Below, piece after piece: positions 8,480-17,288 of a stretch of DNA of 59,902 nucleotides. A program made the position numbers and the translations under genes. Within the stretch, counting starts at the first letter, position 1; every line of letters starts with the position of its first letter. Under the pieces are notes generated by a model that had not been told where the DNA came from, did not search any database, and worked only from the letters and a program-made list of their open reading frames with translations. This stretch comes from a virus: IMG/VR virus record IMGVR_UViG_3300025323_000513, positions 1-59,902 of that record. One strand, written 5' to 3'.

Positions 8480-8869
8480 CTACTGCACAGGCTCCTTGAA
8501 AGCTTTACCCAAGATAATGTCTACCTTAATGGTAAAGTTTGGGTTCGTGCCGGCTAGTGTCGCTACTGCTCGAAGGTAACGCCTGCGTGTTGCGGTGTTA
8601 AGTCCCTCGATTCTGATACCCTGGGAATTATTTGCCGCCGTTACTTGCACAAAGGTAAGGCCAGATACATCCGCAAAGGAACTGTTATTTGCCGAATCCT
8701 GAATTTTTACATCAAGAGTCGGAAACGCTCCCGACACAGCACCAACCTCAAGAGCAACTTCAGCAGAATTGAACCCTGCGGTATCAACTCCAATTCCGTT
8801 CACTGAGGATGTCGCCACTTGCGGTCTTAGCGTGGCTTTTGAAATTACGCTGTCATATACTGAAGACAT
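8480..8869 (-). CDS. Putative head decoration / minor head protein
   Basis: A 129-aa beta-rich protein with no Cys and no membrane segment. It has a VKIQDSANNSSFADVSG segment and ends FKEPVQ. It sits in the head-gene cluster between the capsid region and the connector, which suggests a capsid decoration or head-completion protein. No named family was recognised. Confidence 0.55.
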   Translation of the reverse strand: MSSVYDSVISKATLRPQVATSSVNGIGVDTAGFNSAEVALEVGAVSGAFPTLDVKIQDSANNSSFADVSGLTFVQVTAANNSQGIRIEGLNTATRRRYLRAVATLAGTNPNFTIKVDIILGKAFKEPVQ

Positions 8870-8942
8870 AATTTTTGTTTTTAGTCTTATCGAATTGCTC
8901 AGATCGACTAGTGAGCAAAAGAGAATTTCTCTTAAAGATTGG

Positions 8943-9233
8943 TTATTTCACCTCCTTACTCCCGTCTTCTCCACTGGCAGGAGTTTCTGACTCTTTCGAA
9001 TCATTTTCAAAGGAACCTTCACCGTTTCCATCCGTAGATGGTGCGGATTTTACTTCACTCGCCCCTTCCTCTTTTGGAGGTTCAATTTGCTCGGTTTGAG
9101 CGTGGGCGAGCTCCACATCGGAACCAATGTTCTGCGCCTCCTCGTCCGTCAGTTCAACGATTGCGCCTTTTTCAAGACGGTCACCGTTGAAACCGATGGG
9201 ACGAAGCACAGTGTACTTTTTTGTATCGCTCAT
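8943..9233 (-). CDS. Small acidic protein downstream of capsid gene
   Basis: A 96-aa protein. Residues 1-45 form a small beta module (YTVLRPIGFNGDRLEKGAIVELTDEEA) like those encoded beside many capsid genes. The rest is low-complexity Glu/Ser/Pro/Asp. It may be a head accessory protein. It lies 65 bp downstream of the capsid gene and has no obvious catalytic residues. Confidence 0.58.
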   Translation of the reverse strand: MSDTKKYTVLRPIGFNGDRLEKGAIVELTDEEAQNIGSDVELAHAQTEQIEPPKEEGASEVKSAPSTDGNGEGSFENDSKESETPASGEDGSKEVK

Positions 9234-9298
9234 ACTTGTTATTGCTTAATTGATAAAAACAACTCTATCCGTCGCCTTAAGGATTAGTGCGAACGGGA

Positions 9299-10480
9299 TT
9301 AAGCTGCTGTTTTAACGACTACGAATGCGGCAGGTAGTGCAACGACAAGAGCCACACGTTTCTTGTAAACGAGTGCTCTCTGGTCGGCAAGCGCAATTTC
9401 CTTTCCGCCGAAGGTACCTGACTCGTGTTGTGACACGGTCATCTCACCCTTTTCACCGAAAGCCAAAGCTTTCAAGTTACCGAAAATGACGAAGTTTGTA
9501 GAAACTGCTGATGCACTGTTTGCTGGCAAATGTCGAGTCGTAAAGACTGGGAAACCTGCAAGTTCTCCCATAGGCTTGATACCTCCACCTGTCGGGTTGT
9601 TTGAGAGTACCCCAGCAGAAACTGCTCCTGCTTGAGGTAAGATAAACGCACCTACCGTATCCTTCTGTGTACGAAGTTTTGCCCAGACAGTGCGATGCAT
9701 ATACCACGCCGCACCATCAAGAACCGACTCCTCGATCTGTGCGATTGTGTCAGCTGCATCTACGACCACATCAAACTCAGCAAAGGTGTCTTTACCGGTT
9801 GCGAGTGTAAATACGGTGACGTCTGGATGATTCAATACTCCAACAAACGGAGCACCGGAACCAACGAGACCTTGCTTGTCTGTCATGTTGGCGAGTGATT
9901 CACCTCCAAGAGCAAGCAACCAATCCGCAAGCTGAACGTCGGCATCGACCAAGAGATCGTTTCCGACCACAAAGGCGAGTTGCCACTTCTTGGCGATGAG
10001 GTTGGCTGCACCGAATGTGATTCCGGTTACCGAGCCAGCAGCATCAACGCCGAGGAATTCTCCCTCAAGAAATGCACCGGTGTAACTTGGGATAGCCTTC
10101 TCATCAGTGCCCATAGGCCACTTCTGAGCTTGGCTCATCACAAGACCGACTGATGCGGCAATCCGAAGGATCGCTGATTCAACTTCTTTAGCTACGAGAT
10201 AACCACCACGGTTATCCTGTTCACCAATGAGAGCTTCATTTGCCTTGACTTTGAGACCCGCAGCAGCTCGGACAACGTCGACAAACTGAGACTTCTGTTC
10301 TCCTGAGAGACCAGTCATATCCTTGCCGAAAATTGCACGCTCCATCTGCATCTTCTCTACGATTGCTCGAGTTTCCTTGGCAACGAGAGGCGACACAGCT
10401 TCGCCGAGACGCTTCTCCATGACCTCCTCAACGGCGGTCTGGAGCTGGCTCCTGATCAATTCCAATTGTTTTTGATCCAT
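9299..10480 (-). CDS. Major capsid protein, HK97 fold
   Basis: The start is taken at ATG 10480, since the longer frame to 10504 overlaps the protease end. The product is about 393 aa. It has a helical N-terminal delta-like region (about 1-90, many Glu/Gln/Lys), then LIGEQDNRGGYLVAKEVE, a typical opening of the HK97-fold core, then MGTDEKAIPSYTG, EIALADQRALVYKKR and a hydrophobic end. It follows portal and protease as in HK97-like phages. The N-terminal helices probably act as an internal scaffold removed by the upstream protease. Confidence 0.9.
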   Translation of the reverse strand: MDQKQLELIRSQLQTAVEEVMEKRLGEAVSPLVAKETRAIVEKMQMERAIFGKDMTGLSGEQKSQFVDVVRAAAGLKVKANEALIGEQDNRGGYLVAKEVESAILRIAASVGLVMSQAQKWPMGTDEKAIPSYTGAFLEGEFLGVDAAGSVTGITFGAANLIAKKWQLAFVVGNDLLVDADVQLADWLLALGGESLANMTDKQGLVGSGAPFVGVLNHPDVTVFTLATGKDTFAEFDVVVDAADTIAQIEESVLDGAAWYMHRTVWAKLRTQKDTVGAFILPQAGAVSAGVLSNNPTGGGIKPMGELAGFPVFTTRHLPANSASAVSTNFVIFGNLKALAFGEKGEMTVSQHESGTFGGKEIALADQRALVYKKRVALVVALPAAFVVVKTAA

Positions 10481-10481
10481 A

Positions 10482-11600
10482 TTATTTCCTACGAGCCTTC
10501 TCATTGATCTTAGTCAATGATTCGCTCGTAAGACTATTTATCATCCGCAACACCTGCTGATTATCGTTGAACTTTTTTAAGGATTCAACGAGATCAGCCA
10601 ACTCTGCGGTATTCGACCTTTTTTTCAGGGCATCTCCATCGAGATGTTCCTTCCCTTCGCTACCGTCGAGGATTTCCTCGAGGGCGACGATTGTGGCTTT
10701 CATGCCATTGATGGCTATTTTGATTTTTGTGCGACTCATCAGTTGTCGCACTCGTGCGGTCTTTTCAGCCTTGGCTTCATCGCTCTCGTCTCCGGTTTCC
10801 GCAGTGATCAAACTTATGATCTCTTTGGAATGAGCGATGATGCTTGCATCCGTTTCTGATTGAATTGCGGAAAGCTCTGCACCGATTTTCTGCACAAGCA
10901 GAGGCTTCTCTGCTTTCACTTCAACAGGAGCATCAACTTTCGCTTCCTCTTTTATCGTGCAAACCAATGCACCGGAACCGTCAGGAAGTATCGTGCCTTC
11001 TTTGCCGTCATCCGTTGTGCACGGATCCCCTTCCTGAGGTTCAGCTTTTATAAAGAGTCCTTTTGTCATGAGCTCGGATGCATTGAGGTTCAATTCCTTA
11101 GCCAAAGAGAGAGCCATTGGGTTTGCAGGGACCGGAACGAATGAGAACTCAAGTAATTCTGCTTTTGTAATCACGTTCCCTTCCATTTCTCGAGCAATGA
11201 ATCCTACGGATGTGGTCTTTACAATCTTTGCATCGTAGAGTCGGCGTACTTGCTGAGCAAAAGGATTGGCTTCTTCTGGTGCAAATCGTCCTTTTGCAAT
11301 CGTCTGACCTTTGTCGTTTGTAAAAATCTCATCAGTCACACCGATTGGAAGCTCACAATAGTTATGGCCCCAGAGAACGACGGGATTGTTCTTGTAGTTC
11401 GTAAAATCCCACCCGCTCTGGTCAATGACTTCGCCTTGGCGGTCTTGATCTGCGGTCGAGATGATGACCTCGAAAGTTCCCGAGTCGGTTGCAGCCTTGG
11501 TTTTCTCGATCGCATCCTTAAATTCCTTTGTGGCGAACGCCAAGGAGACCTTCTCTAAGATCTCGTTATTTATTTTTTGAAATGTTGCTTCTTTTTTCAT
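10482..11600 (-). CDS. Prohead protease with scaffold-like C-terminus
   Basis: ATG at 11600 is preferred over an in-frame ATG at 11669, because the latter lies inside the portal gene. The product is about 372 aa. The N-terminal 170 residues show the HK97 U35-type protease pattern: DRQGEVIDQSGWDFTNYKNNP, WGH (probable catalytic His), VKTTSVGFIARE and LLEFSFVPVPANP. The C-terminal half is charged and helical, like a fused scaffold. The stop lies one base from the capsid start, so the two genes are tightly coupled. Confidence 0.88.
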   Translation of the reverse strand: MKKEATFQKINNEILEKVSLAFATKEFKDAIEKTKAATDSGTFEVIISTADQDRQGEVIDQSGWDFTNYKNNPVVLWGHNYCELPIGVTDEIFTNDKGQTIAKGRFAPEEANPFAQQVRRLYDAKIVKTTSVGFIAREMEGNVITKAELLEFSFVPVPANPMALSLAKELNLNASELMTKGLFIKAEPQEGDPCTTDDGKEGTILPDGSGALVCTIKEEAKVDAPVEVKAEKPLLVQKIGAELSAIQSETDASIIAHSKEIISLITAETGDESDEAKAEKTARVRQLMSRTKIKIAINGMKATIVALEEILDGSEGKEHLDGDALKKRSNTAELADLVESLKKFNDNQQVLRMINSLTSESLTKINEKARRK

Positions 11601-11623
11601 AATTTTATTTATTTTTTTATTAA

Positions 11624-13819
11624 TTACCCCTCGATACTTATCTCCTCCGGTCTTGTGTAGCACCTGCAACTCACATGTAAGGGCGGTGATCCCACGTCGC
11701 TGTATGAAATATCGAGCTTCGAGCCATCTGAGCCGATGTGGGTATCTCCTTTATCATAAAAATTGTCATCAATGCCGATCACTTTTCCGTTCATGTTGTC
11801 GCACCATGGGCAGACCATCTCATCGGCCGCGGTATACCACTTGATCGTCTTCACTACTCCCGTTTGCTTCCAGGCTTCCTTGGTAGAGTCATTGGCAATT
11901 CGGAATGTTTCTGTTCGAGCAACTTGAGCAGCACGGACTTCGTCGCTAAAGGCATAAATATTTGAGATTTTGCTTGTAAGTTCTGGTAGTGAAGCACCTT
12001 CAGCAAGGCCCTCCTCGATTCCATCCTTCAAAAGTCCGAGTGTCGTATCGTTGTAACTTTCTGCAAGAAGTTTCATTGCACGTTCAAGGGCAAGGCGTAC
12101 TTCGGAGGTGAGTCTGAATCCGCTTGAGCCAAGGAGTTGCATTGCTTCAGCTCCTTCGGTTGTGTAGAGGTCGGTCAGTATTGGATTTGAGAGATCAATC
12201 ATCGCTCCGACCCATGCTTCACGATTAAAAATATCCTCTACTGCAATCTTCCAGCCCTTCTTGTCAAAGAATCGGTCAAGGTTTGCAAGAACTACAGCTT
12301 TCTGGTCATTGTTGAATTTCTTTATTCCTTCGACCATGAGGTTTTCATATCGAGTAACTCGAAGGACAAAGCCTTTGTACAAGACTTCGTATTCACTATG
12401 GGAAAGGCTTAATAAACTAAATTGTGCTTTTACCTTCACATCCTCAAACTGCTTTTTGCTTGCATCAATAGAGTCGGCCACTCGCTTTGCGATTTCCTCT
12501 GACATCACTTTTCTAGCTTTTGTATTCTTCGCACCTCGTGTTGAAGGTTTCTTGTCAGCCGTGCTTGTCTTTCTGCCAGAGCGATTGACTGACTTTGGTT
12601 TAGGCTTGCCTAGAGCAATCTTCGAGAAGTCAGTCATGACATTTTCCCCGTTATCAATCCCATCGAGTCCGAAGTATTCTTCACGCGCTTCGTTAACACT
12701 CATTACCGGCTGTCCGGCAAGAGCTGCTTTCATTTCTTCAGTCTTTTGGAGCCTGTCTTCTGGGACCGGATCTACGAAATCGAGATACAAATTGTCGCCA
12801 TATCGTGGTACAAGAAATTCATTCAATTGCTGGACGATCATTTCCATCTTTGGCTTTATCGTTCGAGCTGCGAAGACATAGTTTGAGGTTTCTGCGGTAG
12901 CACGATTGGTTTCTGATTCTGATCCTCCGAGAACAGTTTTTGGCACACGGAACCCTGCAAGGATTTTATCTCGCATGACCTGTTGAAGATTGGCGAAGTC
13001 CATATCCTTAGGATTGCTGGATGCTTCGTCATACTTCACGCCCTTAGGAAGTACTGCGACTCGATATGCATTGCCTGCACCTTTGTAGAGATTCTCAAAT
13101 GATGCGCGGAGTACTTTCATCTGCGCGTCAGTGATTGCATTGTCAGAGCTCAAAAGTCCACCGAGTCTTGCACCATTTTTGAAGTAGTTGAGGTTAACTT
13201 CGGAAGCAAAATTGTCAGAATCTATCCAATCAAGTATCGCCTGGACTGTGCCAATGCCTTGATATGGGTCATTTGGATCCGGATATTTTAGGTGAAGAAT
13301 TTGTGCCGGTTTGTATGTAACTGTTTTTCCATCAATGGAATAGCTGTAGCCCTTAATGAATTCAGGGAGAGGTGCAGGAACCGGATTCGTGTACTTAGGA
13401 TTCAAAAGAAATATTGCCTTTGGCTTATCGGTATCTTTTTCAACACCATCAAGAAGCCAGTATGAATTTCCGGCAAGTTCAAGATGCGAGCCTGTGAGAT
13501 ATCGAAGTTCATATCCGGTTTGAAAAGGATTCACTCCGTCTAAAAGATCGAGAAGCTCATGGTCAAATATTTCCTCATGCACTCCGTCTTTATTTACCTG
13601 AAACAAACGGAATGATATCTTTGCTAATTCCTCTGATATCGCACGGATGGCGGCATACGTCCATGCATTATATGTACCCATCGCTTTATCGATGGACACT
13701 TTTCTTGAACGGCTCCATAGGGTAAACGGATCATCATTTGATAGACCCGAAGCAAGCGGGAGATTTAATCCTTTGCGCGTGAGACCTATGAGATTTAATG
13801 TTTTGTCTAAAATATTCAC
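11624..13819 (-). CDS. Portal protein fused to MuF-like minor head protein
   Basis: At 731 aa this is much longer than an HK97 portal (about 400-500). Residues 1 to about 410 are portal-like (TYNAWTYAAIRAISEELAKI, LTGSHLELAGNSYWLLDG, FRVPKTVLGG). A basic linker (about 420-455) follows. The C-terminal part has the SPP1 gp7/MuF signature: QVARTETFRIAND, a CPWCDNMNGKVIG zinc-like motif and HVSCRC near the end. The portal ring should nucleate the prohead and thread DNA, and the MuF domain is usually a separate minor head protein ejected with DNA. No frameshift separates the two here, so this is a genuine fusion. Confidence 0.9.
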   Translation of the reverse strand: MNILDKTLNLIGLTRKGLNLPLASGLSNDDPFTLWSRSRKVSIDKAMGTYNAWTYAAIRAISEELAKISFRLFQVNKDGVHEEIFDHELLDLLDGVNPFQTGYELRYLTGSHLELAGNSYWLLDGVEKDTDKPKAIFLLNPKYTNPVPAPLPEFIKGYSYSIDGKTVTYKPAQILHLKYPDPNDPYQGIGTVQAILDWIDSDNFASEVNLNYFKNGARLGGLLSSDNAITDAQMKVLRASFENLYKGAGNAYRVAVLPKGVKYDEASSNPKDMDFANLQQVMRDKILAGFRVPKTVLGGSESETNRATAETSNYVFAARTIKPKMEMIVQQLNEFLVPRYGDNLYLDFVDPVPEDRLQKTEEMKAALAGQPVMSVNEAREEYFGLDGIDNGENVMTDFSKIALGKPKPKSVNRSGRKTSTADKKPSTRGAKNTKARKVMSEEIAKRVADSIDASKKQFEDVKVKAQFSLLSLSHSEYEVLYKGFVLRVTRYENLMVEGIKKFNNDQKAVVLANLDRFFDKKGWKIAVEDIFNREAWVGAMIDLSNPILTDLYTTEGAEAMQLLGSSGFRLTSEVRLALERAMKLLAESYNDTTLGLLKDGIEEGLAEGASLPELTSKISNIYAFSDEVRAAQVARTETFRIANDSTKEAWKQTGVVKTIKWYTAADEMVCPWCDNMNGKVIGIDDNFYDKGDTHIGSDGSKLDISYSDVGSPPLHVSCRCYTRPEEISIEG

Positions 13820-13829
13820 GAAGGTTTTT

Positions 13830-13899
13830 ACAAATAAAAAAAGAGGGCTTGCAACGCAAACCTTCTTCGTGAGAAAAAGACTTACATCACAAGCCCTCT
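13830..13899 (-). terminator. Large terminator-like hairpin between TerL and portal genes
   Basis: On the minus strand an outer stem (arms at 13890-13899 and 13842-13852, 10 bp) encloses a structured 37-nt loop and is followed by a run of seven T at 13836-13842. It sits between the terminase block and the portal gene. It could act as an attenuator, and the long loop leaves room for a regulatory fold. Confidence 0.68.
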
Positions 13900-13996
13900 G
13901 GGGTATCCAGTCAGACTATATAAACACAAATTTTGAAAAGTACTCTTGTAGTATATCGGTCCCACAATATCTGCACCAGACAGGGTGTGGATAAAC

Positions 13997-14179
13997 TTAT
14001 AACCCCTTTACTTCGAAATCATTCGGATCTCCCGGCTTCTTCTGGACCGTATATTCTACGAGCGTGACTTTCTTTTCATTGACCCTTAGGACGATCTGAC
14101 CATGCGGAATTTTATCAGCAAGCTCCATAATGTCCTGCCACTCTTTCGTTATCTCTTTCATGATTCTGGTCGGTATCAT
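13997..14179 (-). CDS. Small hypothetical protein after terminase
   Basis: A 60-aa hydrophilic protein (MIPTRIMKEITKEWQDIMEL...). Its ATG overlaps the TerL stop by 4 nt (ATGA), implying coupled translation. It has one amphipathic helix followed by beta strands (GQIVLRVNEKKVTLVEYTVQ). No family was recognised; it may be a packaging accessory. Confidence 0.55.
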   Translation of the reverse strand: MIPTRIMKEITKEWQDIMELADKIPHGQIVLRVNEKKVTLVEYTVQKKPGDPNDFEVKGL

Positions 14180-15627
14180 ATGAGTCCAATTACCTCAGGG
14201 TTCTGCATTCCCTGCTGCACCAAGCCGAGAATGAGATATACGAGTGCATCGACGAGATCGTCGTGTTCTTCTACTCCGAATCCAAGAAGTTGAATAATGA
14301 GGTCTTCACAGCCAGAGTGAGGAAATACAACGGTCCCATTTTGAATGTACACAGCGACAGCTCGGAGTCTGGCTCTTTTATCACCACCTGCTGCCATTGC
14401 AATCACCGGCAAGAGTGCGCGTTCCATTTCTTCTATCGCTGCTTTCTGGTATGCAACATTTTCTACAAAGAAAAGTGAGAATGGATTTGCTACCGCCATT
14501 GCTTTTGTTGTCTCTATAGTTTCGTGGAATGAGAGACGAACGTTGATGGCATTTGGCTTCACATATATTTTTGGTATACCGTCCTTAACAAAAGAAGTAC
14601 CTGATACCATAGCAGTATAGTCAGCCGTTTCTTTTTTACTGATTGCAAGATCAACACCGGTCCCAGATAGTCCAGTCTGTAGTTCAGGAGGTTCGGTATC
14701 GTAATACTGGATCCATTCTTCTTTAATATCAGCGCCCTCCTCAGGAACAATTTTAAGCAGGTACTCTCTTTGCCACGCTGTAGTCCCGACCTTATCACGC
14801 TGATCATCGAGTGCTTTTTGAGTTGGGTATTTTGCTGGCCACGTATTTTTCCCATTCTGTATAAGTGAATACTCGAGATGTTTAAATGATTTGTATCGGC
14901 TCAAGCGTGCCATGAGTGCATCAGTATGAAGTTGATTTCCAATGACTACTAATCGCCCTTGGGCCTCATCAATCGCAGGAATAACTTCACCTCGAAGCCA
15001 TCTTTCAGTCTTATCTCTATTTTCTTTAGTACGGACCCACTCCAAATCTTCAGGATCATCTATTACAACCAGACTTGGTCTACTTTGTTTATGTCTGAAT
15101 CCTCTGATTTTTTGACCTCTTGATCGTGCAAGGATACGTACACCGTTTGAAAGGAGCATATTTCTTGCCTGCCATTCTTCCTCACTTTCCAAGGTGAAAT
15201 CTTGTCCAAATTTCCCAGTCACATTTCCATAGTCTTGTTTAATCAGAGAATTATTCTCAAGTTCCTCTTTTATATTCCTGATGTTCATGTTGGCTTGTGA
15301 ACTCGTGTCAGCTATGGGAATTATGAATGGGTAGAGTTTGGAATGTTCAAGTGCCGCCCACAACGGCAAGGCTAGAGATCCGAATGTTGATTTGGCACTT
15401 CCTCGAAAGCCAAGAACCTCAATCATTTTTTGTTTATGATCACTCAGTGTGTCCAATAATTCATCATGAAAATCTGCAAGAGCGATGGTTAGATAGTGTG
15501 GAAGGTAGACCATACAAAATCCTTTAAGAGTCTTCGCCATATTTCTTCGAGTCTCATGATCATCGTACAAATCATGATCCTCGAACCATGAGTGCAGTTG
15601 TGGTTGTAGGTTGTTCTTTTTTGTCAT
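14176..15627 (-). CDS. terL: Terminase large subunit
   Basis: A 483-aa packaging motor. The ATPase half has a Walker A-like GFRGSAKST at 73-81 and a Walker B LVVIDDPED at roughly 170-180. The nuclease half begins near GTGVDLAISKKETADYT (about 317) and ends with HDDLVDAL, the conserved acidic motif. It docks on the portal and cuts and pumps phage DNA into the prohead. It overlaps the upstream small-subunit candidate by 56 nt in another frame. Confidence 0.93.
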   Translation of the reverse strand: MTKKNNLQPQLHSWFEDHDLYDDHETRRNMAKTLKGFCMVYLPHYLTIALADFHDELLDTLSDHKQKMIEVLGFRGSAKSTFGSLALPLWAALEHSKLYPFIIPIADTSSQANMNIRNIKEELENNSLIKQDYGNVTGKFGQDFTLESEEEWQARNMLLSNGVRILARSRGQKIRGFRHKQSRPSLVVIDDPEDLEWVRTKENRDKTERWLRGEVIPAIDEAQGRLVVIGNQLHTDALMARLSRYKSFKHLEYSLIQNGKNTWPAKYPTQKALDDQRDKVGTTAWQREYLLKIVPEEGADIKEEWIQYYDTEPPELQTGLSGTGVDLAISKKETADYTAMVSGTSFVKDGIPKIYVKPNAINVRLSFHETIETTKAMAVANPFSLFFVENVAYQKAAIEEMERALLPVIAMAAGGDKRARLRAVAVYIQNGTVVFPHSGCEDLIIQLLGFGVEEHDDLVDALVYLILGLVQQGMQNPEVIGLI

Positions 15628-16150
15628 CTTTTATTTGTTCCTTTGGAAAAAATCCGCAGTTGATGAATGCTTGTCGCATCTGCTCTCTCATTTCTTTTGA
15701 TATGGGTGTATTTCTTCTCTCGATTTCAAGGGTACCTAGATGGCGTTCAAAAATACCCATATCCATCTCAGCGTTGAGTATTGCTAGATCAAGTTTCATG
15801 ATTGAATTTAAGGCGGCAATCTGATCCTTGTAACTTGGAGGTGGCAAGCCTTCTTTTTTCAAATCATCTGTATAGAAGGCTATACGGACCAGACGGTCCA
15901 CAACAACACGCTCTCGTTCTTTGAGTTGAGCTACCCTGTGTGAAAGCTTCTGTCTATCAACGTCTTCATCAAGCGCTCTATTCACCTTCCATACCAACCT
16001 TGAAAGGTATTCTCGACTGGCAATTTTCATGCCTTTTCTTTCCAGGACATCTTGGAGCGAGCGCACAGAAACCAACGGATCAAAAACGATTGTATCCCTT
16101 ATAACCCTCATGATTTTCTCTTGTGCTGGTGGAAGAATCTTCATGGACAT
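15572..16150 (-). CDS. terS: Terminase small subunit candidate
   Basis: A 192-aa, highly charged, mostly helical protein directly upstream of terL. The N-terminal 60 residues (QEKIMRVIRDTIVFDPLVSVRSLQDVLERKGM...) look like a helix-turn-helix module. A long coiled region (about 70-150) with KLSHRVAQLKERERVVVDRLVRIA could form the oligomeric ring. The call rests on position and architecture; the DNA site recognised is unknown. Confidence 0.65.
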   Translation of the reverse strand: MSMKILPPAQEKIMRVIRDTIVFDPLVSVRSLQDVLERKGMKIASREYLSRLVWKVNRALDEDVDRQKLSHRVAQLKERERVVVDRLVRIAFYTDDLKKEGLPPPSYKDQIAALNSIMKLDLAILNAEMDMGIFERHLGTLEIERRNTPISKEMREQMRQAFINCGFFPKEQIKDDKKEQPTTTTALMVRGS

Positions 16151-16160
16151 CTATGGCCAT

Positions 16161-17288
16161 CTATTTTGGCAAAACCCTTGTGAATACTAGCTTTTTTACG
16201 ATCGCCTGAACCACGTTTACGGTCACTGCATTCCCCAAACACTTGTATCTTTGGGTATCACTGGCACCTAGAGTCCAATCATCAGGAAATCCCTGTAATC
16301 GTTCACATTCTTTTGGTGTAAGGCGCCGAATCTTCTGTAGTCCTTTGACGGCATACAGTCCTGTCTTAGCTCCCAGACCTCCTGCTTGGCTTGCGAGAGT
16401 GGTGGCTATGCCCTTAGCATCATAGATTCGGCTCCCTTGGGGAAAGTTCCGACTAAGCTGTTTTCCATCATCAAGCCATTTCTTGTTTTTCTCGCTCATG
16501 ACTGCTCCTATGTACTTTAGGTCTTTATGTGACGGTCTTTTACTAACATAAGTTCCGTTCGAGTCTGCGGTAACACGTGTCGTGATGGTTGGTAGGATAA
16601 TATCCTCGCTTGCGTTTTGGGCGAGAGGAAATACTTCCGGTCTGGGTGTGCATCTAAGATGTCCGACAATGAAGACTCGCTCTCGGTTCTGAGGTACTCC
16701 GAAATTCTTGCTGTTAAGCACCTGCCATTGGAGGTCATACCCAAGACCATCCAGTGTGCGGAGGATAATACCGAAGGTGCGCCCTTTTTCGTGAGAGAGA
16801 AGCCCCTTAACATTCTCAAGGAGTAGAAGCCGTGGTCTTTTGGCAGCGATAATGCGAGCAATCTCAAAGAACAATGTCCCTCGAGTGTCTTCAAAGCCCT
16901 TTCTCTTGCCGGCAATAGAGAAAGATTGGCAAGGAAAACCTCCAATGAGTAAGTCGAAATCGGGCAGATTTCTTGATTTGATTTTTCTGATGTCTCCATA
17001 ATTTGTGTGCTTGAAATATTTTTCATAGATTTGTATTGCGTGCTTGTCGATCTCAGAGTAACCCACGCAAGTAAGCGATTCTTGTCGTAAGCCGTCGCAG
17101 TGATGGTGTTTGCAAGGTTGTCCCCTCTCGGGGTGAGCTTTTTCAGGCTTCTTGTATCCTTTACCACTCCGAGTCTTCGTAATCGCTTTGCCTCCTCCGT
17201 TCTTCTTTCTGTTAGCTGTTTCCACATATGCGTTGTGTATGCCGAGTTCGAAGCCTCCAATTCCTGAGAAGAGACTGAGATACCTCAT
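16161..17288 (-). CDS. C5-cytosine DNA methyltransferase, phage orphan type
   Basis: A 375-aa protein with the ordered C5-MTase motifs: I (LSLFSGIGGFELG, residues 4-16), IV with catalytic Cys (GGFPCQSFSIAGKRKGFEDTRG), VI (ENVKGLL), VIII (QNRERVFIVG), target recognition region, IX (RRLTPKECERLQGFPDDW) and X (LGNAVTVNVV). It methylates cytosine C5 using SAM. No nuclease is encoded beside it, so self-protection of phage DNA against host restriction is likely. The paralogue in the other phage (55436-56659) carries an extra 30 or so residues in the recognition region, so the two may target different sites. Confidence 0.93.
   Translation of the reverse strand: MRYLSLFSGIGGFELGIHNAYVETANRKKNGGGKAITKTRSGKGYKKPEKAHPERGQPCKHHHCDGLRQESLTCVGYSEIDKHAIQIYEKYFKHTNYGDIRKIKSRNLPDFDLLIGGFPCQSFSIAGKRKGFEDTRGTLFFEIARIIAAKRPRLLLLENVKGLLSHEKGRTFGIILRTLDGLGYDLQWQVLNSKNFGVPQNRERVFIVGHLRCTPRPEVFPLAQNASEDIILPTITTRVTADSNGTYVSKRPSHKDLKYIGAVMSEKNKKWLDDGKQLSRNFPQGSRIYDAKGIATTLASQAGGLGAKTGLYAVKGLQKIRRLTPKECERLQGFPDDWTLGASDTQRYKCLGNAVTVNVVQAIVKKLVFTRVLPK

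Noticed and set aside
12261-12881. 206-codon plus-strand frame antisense to the portal gene
   Set aside because: Its translation is a typical antisense shadow (Ser/Phe/Arg-rich), it has no family, and the portal-MuF gene is unambiguous.
13842-13899. tRNA-like fold between TerL and portal
   Set aside because: The outer stem resembles an acceptor but there is no anticodon or T-arm and a T-run follows, so a terminator fits better.
16517-17260. Additional protein of 247 residues in a second frame of the methyltransferase
   Set aside because: It sits wholly inside a gene with all C5 methyltransferase motifs and has no start signal or family; kept only as a low-interest finding.
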